From NCBI RefSeq assembly GCF_000687475.1, contig NC_057316.1:6138001-6202000 (forward strand): a stretch of 64,000 nucleotides of DNA, in the 5' to 3' direction. The translations under genes were made by a program, and so were the position numbers. The notes beneath the pieces are model-generated. The model did no database searches and was not told the origin of the DNA. It was given only the letters and a program-made list of their open reading frames with translations. Every line of letters starts with the position of its first letter. The first letter of the stretch is position 1. Source of the stretch: Ustilaginoidea virens. Taxonomy: Eukaryota; Ascomycota; Sordariomycetes; Hypocreales; Clavicipitaceae. Positions 1-11,928 of this stretch are shown here, piece after piece.

Positions 1-1898
1 CCGGCGGAAGATTGCATGCTTACTGTCTGGCTTTTTCGGACCGGGGCGGTTCGATTCTGCCTGAACCGACAGGGCATTTCTCTGACGGAGGGGGGGGGGG
101 GGGGGGGTGCATTGCAGGTCGGATTGTCCGAACAGGCATCTTCAATTCCATCTTGTGTGATCGACGAGTCAAGCAAGGCGAGGACGCACCTCACGAGTCG
201 GCAGGTTTGCTGGCCAGAGGACTGGGGCAGGGCAAAGAAACTCAAGTCGCCACCCGAGCTGTCACGACAAAGGAAAGAAGGGTAGTCCGTGCAGTACTTG
301 CAATCTCCTCCAGTCGAGTGAAGGAAGCTGCGGCCGGCCAGGGGCCACCAGCACCACTTTCCTAATCCAGCTACTTCCATCTCCACGTGCCCTTCGTCTG
401 CACCGGATACGAAAATCGAGGCGAGGAAAAAGTTCCCCCAACCCTGCCTTTTGTGCCTCTTGTGCCTCTTGTGCCTCTTGGTTGCATCAAGTAAGTTGGC
501 CCTGACAGACAAGACAGCCTTGGGGGCAATAGAGTCGATAGGCACAGCCTGGATTCCCTTGCACCAACCCGAACCCGCACAACGCACACGCACACGCACA
601 CGCACGTCTGCGGATCAGCGCAACGCAACGCTGCGCGCCTCGTCGAGCTTCCGATACACGACGCCATGTAACCCACCAGCGGAGTTGTCGGGCTTGGGTA
701 TTACCGAGCTCGTTGCTTGCTTGCTTGTCTAAAGTCCGAATCAGACCCGTTGATCCCTTTCCCCATCCGCAAGGAGGAGCTGCCTGCTTTTGTCGCAAAT
801 GCTGTCATTAATCTTTTCCACTTTGAGTGCCGACCGAAAGGAAGCAGGAAGTGATTGACGAGTCCCTAGGCTCTCTCTCCATTATTGCCATTTGCCTACT
901 TCATACACCCCCCACAGCCGGGCTGGGCTGCCTCGAATGGTGATTGCTCCGGGGTGAAAGAAGGTTTCCAAGCGGGACTGCAGAACGCTCCCAAGGGGTT
1001 GACAAAGCATGCATATATGGATATGGGGCCATGAATCTTATCTTCCCGCATACTGTAGTAAATGCCCCTTTGCTTTACGTCTCCTCCCCTTACTTGCCAA
1101 GACTTATTAGGCTGCGAGCTGCAACGTCGCCATCGCTTTACCCCGGATGATAGTGGGTAACATAGGCCGCTCAAGCCTCAAGGTATGTATGCTACCCCCG
1201 CCAGTTGAAAACTCTGGGTTATTGCGGGTTAAAACGTTAATATGGCGAGTATTAGGCTGGCCATTAGAGCGGGACGTGTGCCAAGTGGTAGAATCGGTCC
1301 ACCCAACTCCAAATCACTATATCAAGCTATAGCCTACCGAGGTACAATAAACCTTGCCAAAGGACCAAATGGATGCCATACTCGTTATCAATACCCGCTA
1401 CGATAGCCGCGTCCCTGCCGATTCGACGCGCTGGTTGCTGGTGGCCCCCTGGCACCTTGCCCGTGGAAGCTCATACTAGGCAAAGCTCCGTGCCTTCGAT
1501 TGCCGTCAAAGGAGCAGAATGCTACGGTCCCTATGATTGCAAACCGTCTTCCATGCAAATGAGGATGCAGGCAACTCAACTGACGTCTTTGACGAGGAAG
1601 CAATTTTGTTGCAACTTGTCAACGCATACCTCCAGCCTGGGCGGAAGTAAAGTGCTCTCTACCAAGTCACACACAATCTGTCCCAAAAGAAGCTGCCGTT
1701 CCATAGCTTCCTGGATCCAGCAGCAGGACCGCCACAGTGTCGTCTCCATTCCTGTATGTGTACAACAATAAGGCTTGAAATTCAGTCGCCACGCGCAACC
1801 GAGCAACAACAAAGCCGCCAACCGCCCCGCAAGCTACTTCATCCCCAGGCACCGGCACAACTTGTTGACCAAATCGGGCAATAGAAATGACAGCAGAG

Positions 1899-1954
1899 CC
1901 AGCCAGCCAGCCAGCCAGCCAGACAGACAGCCAGACAGCCAGACAGACAGCCAG
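1899..1954. repeat. CAGC/CAGA tetranucleotide microsatellite
   Basis: About fourteen tetramers alternate between CAGC and CAGA, starting in a run of GCCAGCCAGCCAG and continuing as CAGACAGACAGC. The array lies in non-coding DNA about 660 bases before the nuclease start. Confidence 0.85.
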
Positions 1955-2414
1955 AAAACCGCGCTCTTTCCTCTTGCATCCTACCGCCCCTGCCCACCGT
2001 CCCGCCAGCTCGGAGAGGCGACAGAAACAGGGAGCCCCGCAATCCATTCCCCACCGTTCAGCGCCAAACGGCCGGTGCTACGGTGCCGACTGTGCCGACC
2101 TGCTTAAAGGAGCAGTTGGAGCCCTGGCGAGGCCGATGAAAGACTGGCCACTCACAGGTCTGTCCTGGCTCACCTGTTGCTTCCCAGTCATCTGATGGAC
2201 GCGTTTGGAGCTGATGAAGAAGAGTAAGCTGATCAAGTTGTGACGTTCAAGACCTTGAGCTTAGAATACTTTAGGAAGTCGGTACTTGAAAGGAGTGAAC
2301 CTGTCGCCAAGTTGAGATTAGAGGAGATACGATGGGAGGAGTGATGGCGGCGGGAGAAGAAATGAAAGAAAAAAAAAAGGCATCAAGTGTAGGATGTAAG
2401 CACGCACAACAGAC

Positions 2415-2423
2415 TCTATATAA
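2415..2423 (+). promoter_or_regulatory. Candidate TATA box of the S1/P1 nuclease gene
   Basis: The sequence CTATATAAG lies about 200 bases before the start codon at 2618. It is the only good TATA-like element in the proximal upstream region. Transcription start is not known, so the assignment rests on position and consensus only. Confidence 0.4.
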
Positions 2424-2617
2424 GAAGACTGGATCCCGTTTTGATCTGGTGTACCAAGGCGGATACGGTCCGGATCTCATACTTGTCCGTTCATCGGTGG
2501 ACAAGAAGAACGACTTTAGGCGGGTGCCGGAAAAGGACTTGAATGCCAAGCCGGCCTGCATGATAATTCGCCCTCTCTTCTTCTTCCACCCGTCCGTCCC
2601 TCCCGCGCATACGCGTC

Positions 2618-3916
2618 ATGCTATCCTTTCCCAAGTCGGTCCTAGTTGGGCTTTCCGTGTCCCAAGGTGCTTGTGCTTGGGGCAGGCTCGGACACGCCAC
2701 CGTCGCGTACATTGCGCAAGACTACTTGACCCCGGACGCGGCAGCATGGTAAGCTTGGCGGGCCAAAGGTTGTGCGAGCTTGAAGAACCCGAGGGGGTGG
2801 GGGGAGCTAGCGAAGAAGAGGAGCGAGCAAGCGAGTGGATGTGACGATGGGGGGGGATGAGAAATCGGGTGTGTGTTGTGTGTTGTGTGTTGTGTGTATG
2901 TGTGAGAGAGAGAGGGAGGGAGGGCGGGAGAGAGAGAGAGAGGCAGAGAGGCAGAGGAGGCACATGTGACGCCAGCTCGAAAAGCACCATCTGACACGGC
3001 ATGGCATGCAAAACACAGGTCCAAGGGCATTCTCCACGACTCGTCCGACTCGTACCTGGCCAACATTGCGTCGTGGGCCGACGAGTACCGCGCCACCGCG
3101 GCCGGCCGATGGTCGGCGCCGCTGCACTTCATCGACGCCGAGGACAGCCCGCCCAGCAGCTGCAGCGTCGACTACGGCCGCGACTGCGGCAACGACGGGT
3201 GCTCCGTGTCGGCCGTGGCCAACTACACGCGGCGGGTGTCGGCGGCGAGGCTGGGCGGCGGCGAGCGCGCGCAGGCCCTCAAGTTCCTCGTCCACCTGGC
3301 CGGCGACCTGACGCAGCCGCTGCACGACGAGGCCTACCAGCGCGGGGGCAACGGCGTCGCCGTCACGTTTGACGGGCACCAGGACAACCTGCACGCCGAC
3401 TGGGACACGTACATGCCGCAGCAGCGGGCCGGGGGCGGGCAGCTCGCCGACGCGCGCGGCTGGGCGGACGACCTCGTCGGGCAGGTGGCCTCGGGCCGCT
3501 ACCGGGACCTCGCGGCCGGCTGGATCCAGGGCGACGACGTTGCCGACGCCGTGGGCACGGCCACGCGCTGGGCGGCCGACGCCAACGCCCTCGTGTGCTC
3601 CGTCGTCATGCCCGACGGCGCCGAGGCGCTGCAGCAGGGCGACCTGTACCCGGCCTACTACGACGCCGTCGTCGACACCATCGAGCTGCAGATCGCAAAG
3701 GGCGGGTACCGCCTCGCCAACTGGCTCAACATGATTTCCCGCGCCGCCCGCCACGGCAGGGGGGAAGCCGCGGGCGCCGCGGCGGCCGACGAGCCGTCCG
3801 ACCTGATGGGCCGCGACTTCCTGCCGGACCCGCGTCCCATGAGCCGCGCCCAGCTCGCGCGGGCGGCCATGGACGGGTCGTGCTGTGGAAAGGGCCGCGA
3901 CGGACACGAGCATTGA
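2618..3916 (+). CDS. Secreted S1/P1-type zinc nuclease
   Basis: Exons 2618-2748 and 3019-3916 encode 342 residues. Family members are extracellular zinc-dependent endonucleases and 3'-nucleotidases that cleave single-stranded DNA and RNA for nutrient scavenging. The first 20 residues form a signal peptide ending in Ala-Cys-Ala, so the mature chain begins at Trp21, which in this family is itself a zinc ligand. All nine ligands expected from nuclease P1 are visible at a constant offset of 20: W21, H26, D65, H80, H136, D140, H146, H169 and D173. Cys pairs and the N-glycosylation site NYT are also present. The 270-nt intron splits the Trp44 codon and consists largely of TG and GA microsatellites. 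Compared with the 270-residue mature P1, there is a C-terminal extension of about 50 residues. Exon 2 is very GC-rich. The assignment is firm. Confidence 0.95.
2867..2954. repeat. TG/GA microsatellites inside the nuclease intron
   Basis: A TGTGTTG run changes into long GAGAGAG and GGGAGGGAGG runs and ends in GCAGAGAGGCAGAG. All of it lies within the intron (2749-3018) of the S1/P1 nuclease gene, where slippage would not alter the protein but could affect splicing. Confidence 0.85.
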
Positions 3917-4344
3917 CGCAGCATCAGGGAAAGCGGAGGTGCTTGTTCTGCTAGCAGGAGGGAGGGAGGGAGGTAGGTAGGTTTGGTATCCAATGATGTA
4001 TGTAGAGGAACACATGTATGCAGGTCCCGACGAAACCGTCAAGCTCTGCGCCCACAAAGTACTTTGCTCAACGCCCCCTAACCTCGTGGGGGTGGATTGC
4101 ACCATGATACGGCTTTTAATGTAAAAGTCGTGGATAGAGTCCGATTTCCAAGTCCTTGAGCATTCCGTACTAGTAGCCTGAGCACACGTGGGACATGCAA
4201 TTTCACGACGTAATTCACGCAAATCATGGCGAATCTGACCTGGACCTGCCCCGGCACCTCCTCGGAAAGTTTCGGCTGCGATCACACGAAAAAGAAAATA
4301 ATTGATGCAAGTCATTCTAGGGAATAAAAGTAGGTGGCGGGGGG

Positions 4345-4378
<34 letters not shown>

Positions 4379-5270
4379 AAAAAGGCAGCACTGGCTTCCG
4401 AGTCAAATCCGGCTGAGATGCTACATGCTGTATTTATTTACATGTCGTCGCACTTTCCGCTTTCCCTGTGTCTAGGACGCCGACAAGATTAGACGACAGC
4501 CAAGAGGAACAACGCTAAGCCCGAAATAGAACCATATGCAGAGTCCTCCGTACCTTTGCATATAATTTTTAGTACATAGCACCTTGAAAGGGATATATAC
4601 AGGTAGCTTTCTCTCCCTTGTACTTTGCACATATTTCTCTTTTTTCGCCACACTTTTTATCACGACTTGTGCCCGCACAATGGCCTCACAGCTTGCTTCA
4701 CGGGCTACTATAACGCATTATCATTATCATTATCAATAGCCTAATCAACAGCAGCATCAGCAGCATCATCAAATAGGCCCTTTGCAAGTAGGCCCATCAA
4801 CAGCACATTAGCCGGCTCTATCCCCTTAAAATACCTAGGTACCTAGCTAGCTAGCCTACTACAACCGACTATTTCGCATAATAGGTAGGACCAGTACCTC
4901 AAGTTCCGCGCAATCTTAGCCTAGGGCCAAGTCCCTTGTCTTCGGCTAAATCCCGAGGCAGACTCTACACACTTGAAGCAGCGGAAATGAAACAAAACGT
5001 TCACTTAGGAGGTAGAAGGTACCCAAGGTACTTGTAGAAGATACCTACCTACGGAGTAAGGTACCTATGTGCAAAGGTACGGAGTACATGCTCGTTCTAT
5101 TTCGGGCTTAGCGTCTCTGCATCGTTGAGAAATCCTTCCCTTGCCTGTGCTGTTTACTTGCTCATACCTCGCAGCAGCACGTTTCTGTACAGCATCAAAG
5201 CACGTATACAAGATACCCACTTGCGTCCCCCTTGGACCCTTGGATTCCAAAAAGGACAGAGACTGTCATC
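3917..5270. other. Intergenic region with A tract and GGTACC-type motifs
   Basis: There is no supported gene. A GGGA/GGTA tetramer array follows the nuclease stop (about 3957-3982). A run of 32 A residues occupies 4345-4376. From about 4830 the sequence is dense in TAGGTACCTAG-type words. Two CGGAGTA motifs lie at 5052-5058 and 5080-5086, about 200 bases before the Fic-like gene. Confidence 0.6.
4345..4376. repeat. Poly(A) tract, 32 bases
   Basis: This is an uninterrupted run of A following GGGG, in non-coding DNA about 430 bases after the nuclease stop codon. Exact length may be unreliable in assembly. Confidence 0.9.
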
Positions 5271-5709
5271 ATGTCTGCCAGCGTTTTCCGGTTTCTCACT
5301 ACGAAGCAAGTCAAGAGACTTTACGATGCACACATCGCTCGCGTCCAACCGACCCAACCTACCTATCTAGAATCTGCTACCTACTCGCCACAGCAGCACA
5401 AACGTTATGGCGAGCAAGATCTTTTCCGGCTGGCAGGCGTCCTCGCGCAGAAGATTATTCTGAACCACGCCTACCAGGATGGGAACAAAAGAATTTCTCT
5501 GCTAGCTGCAGACATCTTCTTAAAGATCAACGGATACCAGCTTCAGAGTGAGCTTTTTTACTCGCGACGCCCTCGACCAGCAGCTACAGAGCGCCCACGT
5601 CGCTGTTGCAACGACCCAGTGGGACGCTGAGCAATTGGCATCGTTCTACAGGAGCGTCGCCACACCGATCCCACGCATCGAGCGAAACCAGTTAGATGGA
5701 GATGAATGA
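5271..5709 (+). pseudogene. Fic/Doc-family protein gene, frameshifted
   Basis: From the ATG at 5271 about 92 residues read as a small single-domain Fic/Doc protein of the death-on-curing type. The signature HAYQDGNKR is at residues 66-74, followed by a helix rich in small residues, as in that family. Fic proteins transfer AMP or phosphate from nucleotides to target proteins; the target here is unknown. After the codon block near 5545 the frame becomes unlike the family and stops at 5628-5630. The next frame then reads family-like sequence to a stop at 5707-5709. The switch is at or beside a run of six T residues (5554-5559), consistent with one extra base. It is either a real inactivating frameshift or a homopolymer error in the assembly. 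Similar stand-alone Doc-like genes occur in filamentous fungi and may derive from bacteria. No partner antitoxin-like gene is visible beside it. Confidence 0.65.
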
Positions 5710-6951
5710 TACTCATCAGGGAAAGTGATTCCGGCATTTATGTAGGTACCTTATTTAAATATTATGTAACGTCGGCTAAGTTGCCAAGCATCTTTTTTTT
5801 TTTTGCCACTGTGCTACGTCCTAGCCTGCTGATGCATCCTGGTCCGATACAACCAACGTCTGCACCTTGGCGCCTTTGCACCTTGAAAGGGATGGATGGC
5901 AAACACGGGCTGCTACTCTTGCCATTGCTGCCTCGTGACGTGGTTGGTTTTTCTTCTTTTTCTTCTTTCCCTCTTTATTTCTATTTTTCTCTTCATTTTT
6001 CTCTTTCTATTTCTTCTTTTTTCTTTCTTTCTCTTTTTCTTTCTCTTTCTCTTTCTCTTTCTCTTTGTTTCTTCTTCCCCCCCTCCCCCGTCCAGCCTTC
6101 TGCCCGGGCTGCCTTTACAAGTCCGACGCGGCCAGGCACCGACCAGCTTCATGGGAACGAGGCCACGGGATGCCCGCAGAGTATTCATCGTCGTCTTCCC
6201 TTCCCTCGCACAGACAGCTGCCTCCTACACATGGCTTACCCAGTCACCATCCGACAACACACGGCGAAACAGAGTCAACCGGACGGCCAAGGCCCAACGA
6301 CACATTTTGCAAATACTATACCCCACGTACAAATGACCTGGTCCTGTAAAAAACAGCCATCCCCACATACCTACTAGAATCCCAAAGCACACGCAGCATG
6401 CTCTAATATACAACTAAAGGAACTAAAAGCTTCGTCTGGCGTGGCACGTGGCGTATCGTGAGCGTGAAACCTGAAATTATGTGCTGTGCTGGGGAAAAGA
6501 AAAAAAAAAAGAGATACAAGCTCGGATGGAAAGCGCCAGCCGTCCGTTTCGAGTAATCAGCCTCCATGTGTGGTATATCCAAATGCCCATCTCTCCTGCA
6601 ACGGTCGCTCCGTGGAATAAAGACTCGTGGTATCTCCTAGCCCACAGCGGGACACACAAAAAAAAAAAATGATGACAAGCAGAGCACAAAAAAGAAAAGA
6701 AACAAAAGGGACGAGGAGGTTGTGAGGCGGCCATCGATGCCAGCTCGTCCCTCTAAAACTGTGACGCGGCGTGCATGTGTCGACGTGAGGAAAAAGCCAA
6801 ACCCCAGTGGCCTTGTGGTCATGTTCGAGCGGGGAGCAAATATCCAGAGAATGCTCTCAACGTTGTGGAAACAGGAAACAAATGGTCGACCAAAGTGTCC
6901 GACACAAGCTGACCATTTCTTGCCATCACGACAGCCAGCCGAGTTTGCGTT
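5710..6951. other. Intergenic region between Fic-like gene and grainyhead-type gene
   Basis: There is no supported gene. The stretch includes a strong pyrimidine tract (about 5948-6080) and the probable 3' untranslated region of the minus-strand CP2 factor in its last few hundred bases. The two genes on either side are convergent. Confidence 0.55.
5948..6080 (+). repeat. Polypyrimidine tract with CTTTCT/TTTCTC repeats
   Basis: About 130 bases are almost wholly C and T on the plus strand, ending in four TTTCTC units and a C-rich run. Such tracts are typical of filamentous-fungal promoters, but no plus-strand gene follows closely, so this one is unexplained. It could also be the 3' flank of the minus-strand gene. 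Confidence 0.7.
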
Positions 6952-9641
6952 TTAAAAGGAGAATCGGAGCACGAAACCCCTCGCCGGGGGCGCGCTGCCG
7001 TCACCGTCACTGTCCCTTCCGCTCTCGTCGAGCGCCATTTCCCATTCGCGCTTCGTAGGAGCAGGCTGCTCGACCGCCTCCTCAACCTCCAGCCTCATAT
7101 CTTGACCTTCCCGGAGCTCTCCGACGACGTCGTCATCCATTTCGACCTCTAGCCCTCCCTCAACCACATGTATGGACCGAAAGACTTTGGCCGGGTCAAT
7201 GCCCCACTTGCTGGCCACTCGTCCATTGAACTCTTCCAGCGTTCGCTTGGACAGATAGACGGCTCGGTGGTACGACGGTCTTTCCTGCTCCGACTTGCCG
7301 AGATATTGCACGTAGAAGCAAGCCACGGGCTTCTCCGCCGCTTCCGAGGGTGGGCGGTACGATGAATCCACCCCCAGGGCCTCGATCCATCCGCTCAACG
7401 TCCCCGTTTCATCGGTGCGGTTGACTCTCGACAGCTGCTCCAGCGCCTTGCCCGTCGTTGACTTGTCCGTGTTTTGCCACGCGCTCGACGCCTGGGAAGC
7501 GAGGGAAAGAGAGCTGGGCGACGGTGAGATCATGGACCCCGTGACCGACGACTTGGCGCTGCGGGCTTGCCAGTTGGGCCCGTCGCGGACATCCCGCTTG
7601 TTCGGGGGTGACATGTCTCCGGGGAGAGAGACTGGGTGCAGGTCTGGGTCGTCCAAGTCCTCGCCCCTCAGGTACAGGATGCTGACTGGCCTGGGGCTGG
7701 TGAACATGTCCTGGAGAGCTTGCAACTTCATCTGCAAGTCTTCTTCCAGCGTCATCGGACTGGCGCCGCATCCGGCCGAGCTCGCCGACGACATTGACCA
7801 CGTCCGCTTGTGCTTCTGAACCTTGCCGGGCCGTTGAGATTCGCTCACCTTGGCAGCGCTGCCCAGTCTCTTGCGTTTCCCCACATCCTTCATCCCGCTC
7901 TCTACTTGTGCAAGCTGCTGCTTGAGCTTGTCGATGGACTTCTTCACGTGAGCAATGTCATTGGACAGCTTTCTTTCGGCGCCGTGGTCTCGAAACAGCT
8001 TGACTTTGCAAAAGCAAACTTCGGGGCTTGCTTCGTCGCCTTTGGGGGAGCCGTCGGCGGCAGCGAGGCTCGTCTTTGCGCAGAGTCGTACAGGAATTCC
8101 CTTCACCCCTTTCGAATGACTAAAATCCGTCGACAAGAAGTTGAATCTCACGGCAATGCTGACCTCTGGTAGCGCGTCGGCTCCGGGGGTCCAAGTCACG
8201 CAAAATCCGTCAAAGGACGAGCTCTCGAGCTCGATGCTCGGCCGCTTGTCGTCTGCATCGGCGGGTGGGCTAGCTTCAACGTACTCGACCGCTTGCAGTT
8301 TGCCGCCTCGTTGGTGAGCCTCGTTGGTGCCCCTGCCTTCTTTCCACAATCCCCAGCATAAGCTTGATTTGTGCCTCTGCTCTTCATCCTCGAACGACAC
8401 GCGGACAAAGGTTCGGTATCTCGTACCAGGCGATAGCGGCATGACCGCATTCCTGTCCACGACAGAGAGAGAATACGCCTGACCCTTGTTGAGATAGGTG
8501 ATTGGGATTTCATCTGGCTGCTTTATCATGGCTGTGGGAGCGTTCAACGTCGAATGAAAGCGAAACTTTTCCGCGTCCGGGGGCAAGGCGTGGCTCACGG
8601 GCATGCGGCTGGTAGTTTTCTGCGGCTGCAACGCCGTGGGCACCATCGAGGACACCCGATGCTTTGGAGGGTGGGCCTCCAGGACAGGCCCATCCTGTTC
8701 CATTGTTTCATAACCGGTATCCTGATGCACGAATGAAGTCGGCGCAAACGCCTGTTGGGGTGGTGGACCTTGGATAAACGGGTTGAAATGGTGGAACTGA
8801 TGCGGCTGCAGAGCCTGGAAGCCGGACATGTCGATGGCAACTGCGCCAGAGTGAAGTGATTCTCCAGAGTTTGGGAGAGAGAGTGGGGTGCCGATTCCTC
8901 CGACCCCCAGCGTTGGGGTGTGCAAATCACCAGCCTGGGGGTGGAAAAGGGTGTTGTTTCCATCCGGTGTTGGCGTGTAATACCCTGGCTGAGCATTGGC
9001 GAATGCATTGAAGGCATACGAGTTCGGGTCCAAAAGCGACGGTGTAAATCTCCACGGCTCATGAGAAGCCCTGGGCGTTGGGTCTTGGTCTCGAAATGAA
9101 TCGTTGTCCACGCTTAAGATTCTGGAATAGAAAAGTTAGAAAAGGCCTAGCGGAGGACTTGATGATGCTTGCGGCCACGTAAAAGTCATTCCGCAATACC
9201 CTGCATCTTATTCCAGCTGCACGTGGGCAAAAAAGAAAAAGGACACACTTTATCCCAAGACAAGACGCCGAGGCCTCGCTTTTGGTCTAGCGTAGTGGTG
9301 TAGTATTGACGGGGAAAAAAGAAGTCATACCTTTGGTCTTGAGGACGAAGGTTGATGGTAGGGTTATCGGACGTGGTTGTTGTCTGGGCTACTGATTGAG
9401 CGGCCCCTTCCGATGTTACTGCTGCGACTTCAGGGAACTGTTGTCTAAAATTGGCCAGCAAGTCATCGCCTGGCTTCTGTGAGCTCGTTCTGCAAAGAAA
9501 TAAATCAAATCAGTCGGGCCAGCTTCAGCATCATTCAAGTGGAGAAAAGCTGCTCTTCAAATGGGACCGCCCGGCCAAGGGCGTACGTAATGCAGTGAAA
9601 AAGAAGAAGTGGAAAACTCGGCCTCACCTTTGTCGAAACAT
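6952..9641 (-). CDS. CP2/Grainyhead-family transcription factor
   Basis: Three exons, in coding order 9628-9641, 9331-9489 and 6952-9121, give 780 residues; the phases agree (14, 159 and 2170 nt). The N-terminal 230 residues are Pro/Gln/His-rich and look disordered, as in an activation region. Residues of about 238 to 440 match the CP2/Grainyhead DNA-binding fold, including the stretch around PITYLNKGQAYSLSV and the Trp-rich segment before it closes. A short coiled coil follows at about 440-465. The C-terminal 120 residues contain a compact domain ending in a Phe-rich tail. In Neurospora the Grainyhead-like factor controls cell-wall remodelling and conidial separation; a similar role is an inference here. 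Exon 1 carries only four and two-thirds codons, so automated models may miss it. The gene has a very long empty upstream region of more than 8 kb, common for developmental regulators. Confidence 0.85.
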
Positions 9642-11844
9642 GGCGACGGGTTCTGGTCGCTCTGCGAATAATCGCTAGGCTTATCGACCACAAGACGCCA
9701 AGGGAGTCGACTCGTCGTCGAGGGACTAGACGATGCAGTCGACCACTTCTCGGTGAGAAGCTTTATTCGAAAAGTGTCACGCGGGCGGTTTGGTGCGAAT
9801 CACGGGCCCCATTTGCCTCGGATGTCGAAGAGGAACGGGTTGCCGTGGCAGGCCTAGGCAAGGCTCGCTCTAGCCTGTGAGGGCGAGTCGTCGGAAAGCG
9901 AGCGCGAGGTGAAGACGGTGGTGGCGACGATGCGGATGAAGCCGGGGTTGAGAGATCGAAAGGAAGGACCGGGCGGGAATGGGAGAAGTAAATGGGGGGA
10001 AAGAAATGGGAAAAAAGGGAGATAAAAAAAAAAAGAAAAAAAGAAAGAAAGAAAGAACAAAAAAAAAACAGTTCAAAATGGAAAGAAAGGAAAAAATCAA
10101 AAGGCAGAGGTAGAGAGTAGAAAACAAGTAGAGGTTTCAGGTCGGACGAAAGATTACATAGTCGTTCAACGTCTGATGAGCCGCCGGGTGGCCTCAGCTT
10201 GGCGGTGGTGGGGCCAGAATTAGCAAGTAGGTAGGTACATGTACCGGCCTCTGACTTGGGCATGAGAAGAAATAAAGAATTTGACTAGAGCCGGCCGTTC
10301 AGAGCAGAGAAGTATGTGACCCGAGTAGTCCGTTCTCCGGACACGTTGGGACTCTCTAAGTACCTAGAGGTATCTAGCTAACTTTGGACTTCGGGGGCCA
10401 ACACAGCGCAACACAGCGCAACACAACACAAACACAACGGCTTCCCGGCGCTTGTGTGCTCTTGAAGAGGCGTGTGGGTGGTCGCAACGGGTCAACTGGG
10501 TTGTCAAATAGCCCAGTCTGATGATATATATGTACCAAGCACCCTGGCTCTGGTGAGCCTTGTCTGCTTGGGTCAATCTGGTGGTTTGAACTGCTGGTGA
10601 CTGCCTGGCGGTGCTGGCTGGGGGTTGACCCCTCTAGGCGGCAGGCCTATGGCTGGGCCTGGTCCGCCTGGCTGGCAGGTGGAGTCTGGTAGATGAATGG
10701 TCTGGTGGGGGGGGGGGGGGGGGGGGGGGGTTGCGCGTCGTATGGGATGAGTATGGGATGAGTGTGGCGCAGCTGGATGGGGTTGGGAAGAGAAAGCCAA
10801 GCTGTCGAAGATGGAACAAAGGATTTGTCGCCGCGAGCTGCCAAGAACGGGGTTCGGCCACGCCTTTCTTTCTTTCTTTCTTTCTTTTTTGGGTTGACGC
10901 TCTTTTGAAAATGGAGCGTTGCTGATCCCCCACACGTCTTGACGGGATCACGGCAAGCGGCCCTCCCCTGTCAAACGAGGAATGGAAAGGCGAGGCGAGA
11001 CGAGACGAGACGGATCGCGACCGAGGAAGAAGGAAAACAAAACAACACGGCTGGGCCGATTGACGTTGAAGCCACAGATGAAAACGCTGACCAAGTGTAG
11101 GATCGTGGCAAAGGGGGGCTGGGGCTGGGGCTGGGGGCTGGGGCTGGTCCGTCTTTTTAAATGCCATGGAGGCGGAGGCGCTACGTGTCACGGATGGGGC
11201 CATGGCACAGGCACAGGCACATGGAATCAACACAGTGCATACGGAGTACTCCTACTCCGTGCCGCATGCTGCATGTCAAGGATCCTGGTGGGCGCGGCGG
11301 GCAGCAGCACGGTAAGCAAGCACCCACCACTCACTCATCGCTCACTCGTCCGTCGACGCACGTCGGTGACCGGGCCCGCATTGGCGTTGATCTTGGTTTA
11401 TTTTTGTCCCGCCAGTGATCGGAGCCATGCCATCTTTTCCGGATACATCGATATGCAGACTGGGGAAGCATGAAGCATTAGTCCGTACGGAGGCTAGGAA
11501 TCCATTATGCATTGTGGGGTGGCCGCGCGAAATTTTTCCTCCTTTGCAACAACCAAAAGAGGAGGAGGAGAGGGAAACGGGAAACCCGGGTGGGTTGGTG
11601 GGGTCAACCCAAGCAAGCCGCGGACATGTTCACAGACGGAAGGAGAGCTCCAGCGCACATGCAGCCGTTGACACGACGCTTGTCGTCGAACATGAAGAAA
11701 TTGAGGCAAGGCGGAGGGAGATGAGAGCACGGGATCCAAGTCTATTGCGGGAGCGCTTTCTGGCATGAATCGACACGCATGCATGCATTCAGTTGACCTT
11801 TTTGCGGGCCACACGAGTTTCTCTGTACTTTTTGCAATTTTTAT
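9642..11844. other. Upstream region of the CP2 factor, no supported gene
   Basis: The minus-strand sense of about 9950-10130 is a long CT-rich tract, fitting a promoter or leader for the CP2 factor. Further out are a CAACACAGCG repeat (about 10397-10437), a run of 24 G (10707-10730), TTTC repeats near 10866-10888, a GGGGCT array near 11116-11144, and CGGAGTA motifs facing each other at 11242-11248 and 11253-11259. Open frames across this stretch are low-complexity only. Confidence 0.55.
10707..10730. repeat. Poly(G) tract, 24 bases
   Basis: This is an uninterrupted G run on the plus strand in the gene-free region upstream of the CP2 factor. On the opposite strand it creates an artefactual poly-proline reading frame. 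Confidence 0.9.
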
Positions 11845-11928
11845 GCTCCGTGCTGCGTGCTGCGTGCTCCGTGCTGCGTGCTCCGTGCTCCCTGCTCCGT
11901 GCTCCCTGCTCCCTGCTCCCTGCTCCGT
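11845..11928. repeat. Heptamer tandem array, 12 units of GCTSCST
   Basis: Twelve exact 7-base units run without interruption. Three variants occur: GCTCCGT, GCTGCGT and GCTCCCT. GCTGCGT units lie at the start and GCTCCCT units toward the end, so variants are arranged in blocks. The array is in non-coding DNA. Confidence 0.9.

Larger units (their letters stand above)
1..2617. other. Upstream intergenic region, no supported gene
   Basis: I see no convincing coding exon on either strand. The short open frames lack splice continuity and family resemblance. The stretch holds an 18-base G run (90-107), a CA/CG-rich run near 585-605, an AT-richer part around 1190-1340, and a CAGC/CAGA tetranucleotide array at 1899-1954. 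The last few hundred bases are presumably the promoter and 5' leader of the nuclease gene that begins at 2618. Confidence 0.6.

Noticed and set aside
2332..2844. 170-codon plus-strand frame upstream of the nuclease
   Set aside because: It overlaps the TATA-like element and true exon 1 in another frame, and has no family resemblance.
2807..4315. 502-codon minus-strand open frame across the nuclease gene
   Set aside because: It is the antisense shadow of GC-rich exon 2. Its sequence is Arg/Val/Gly-rich and unlike protein, while the plus strand has all S1/P1 zinc ligands.
10634..11233. 199-codon minus-strand frame near the poly(G) tract
   Set aside because: It consists of poly-Pro and low-complexity runs produced by the G tract and microsatellites. 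No family or splice support.
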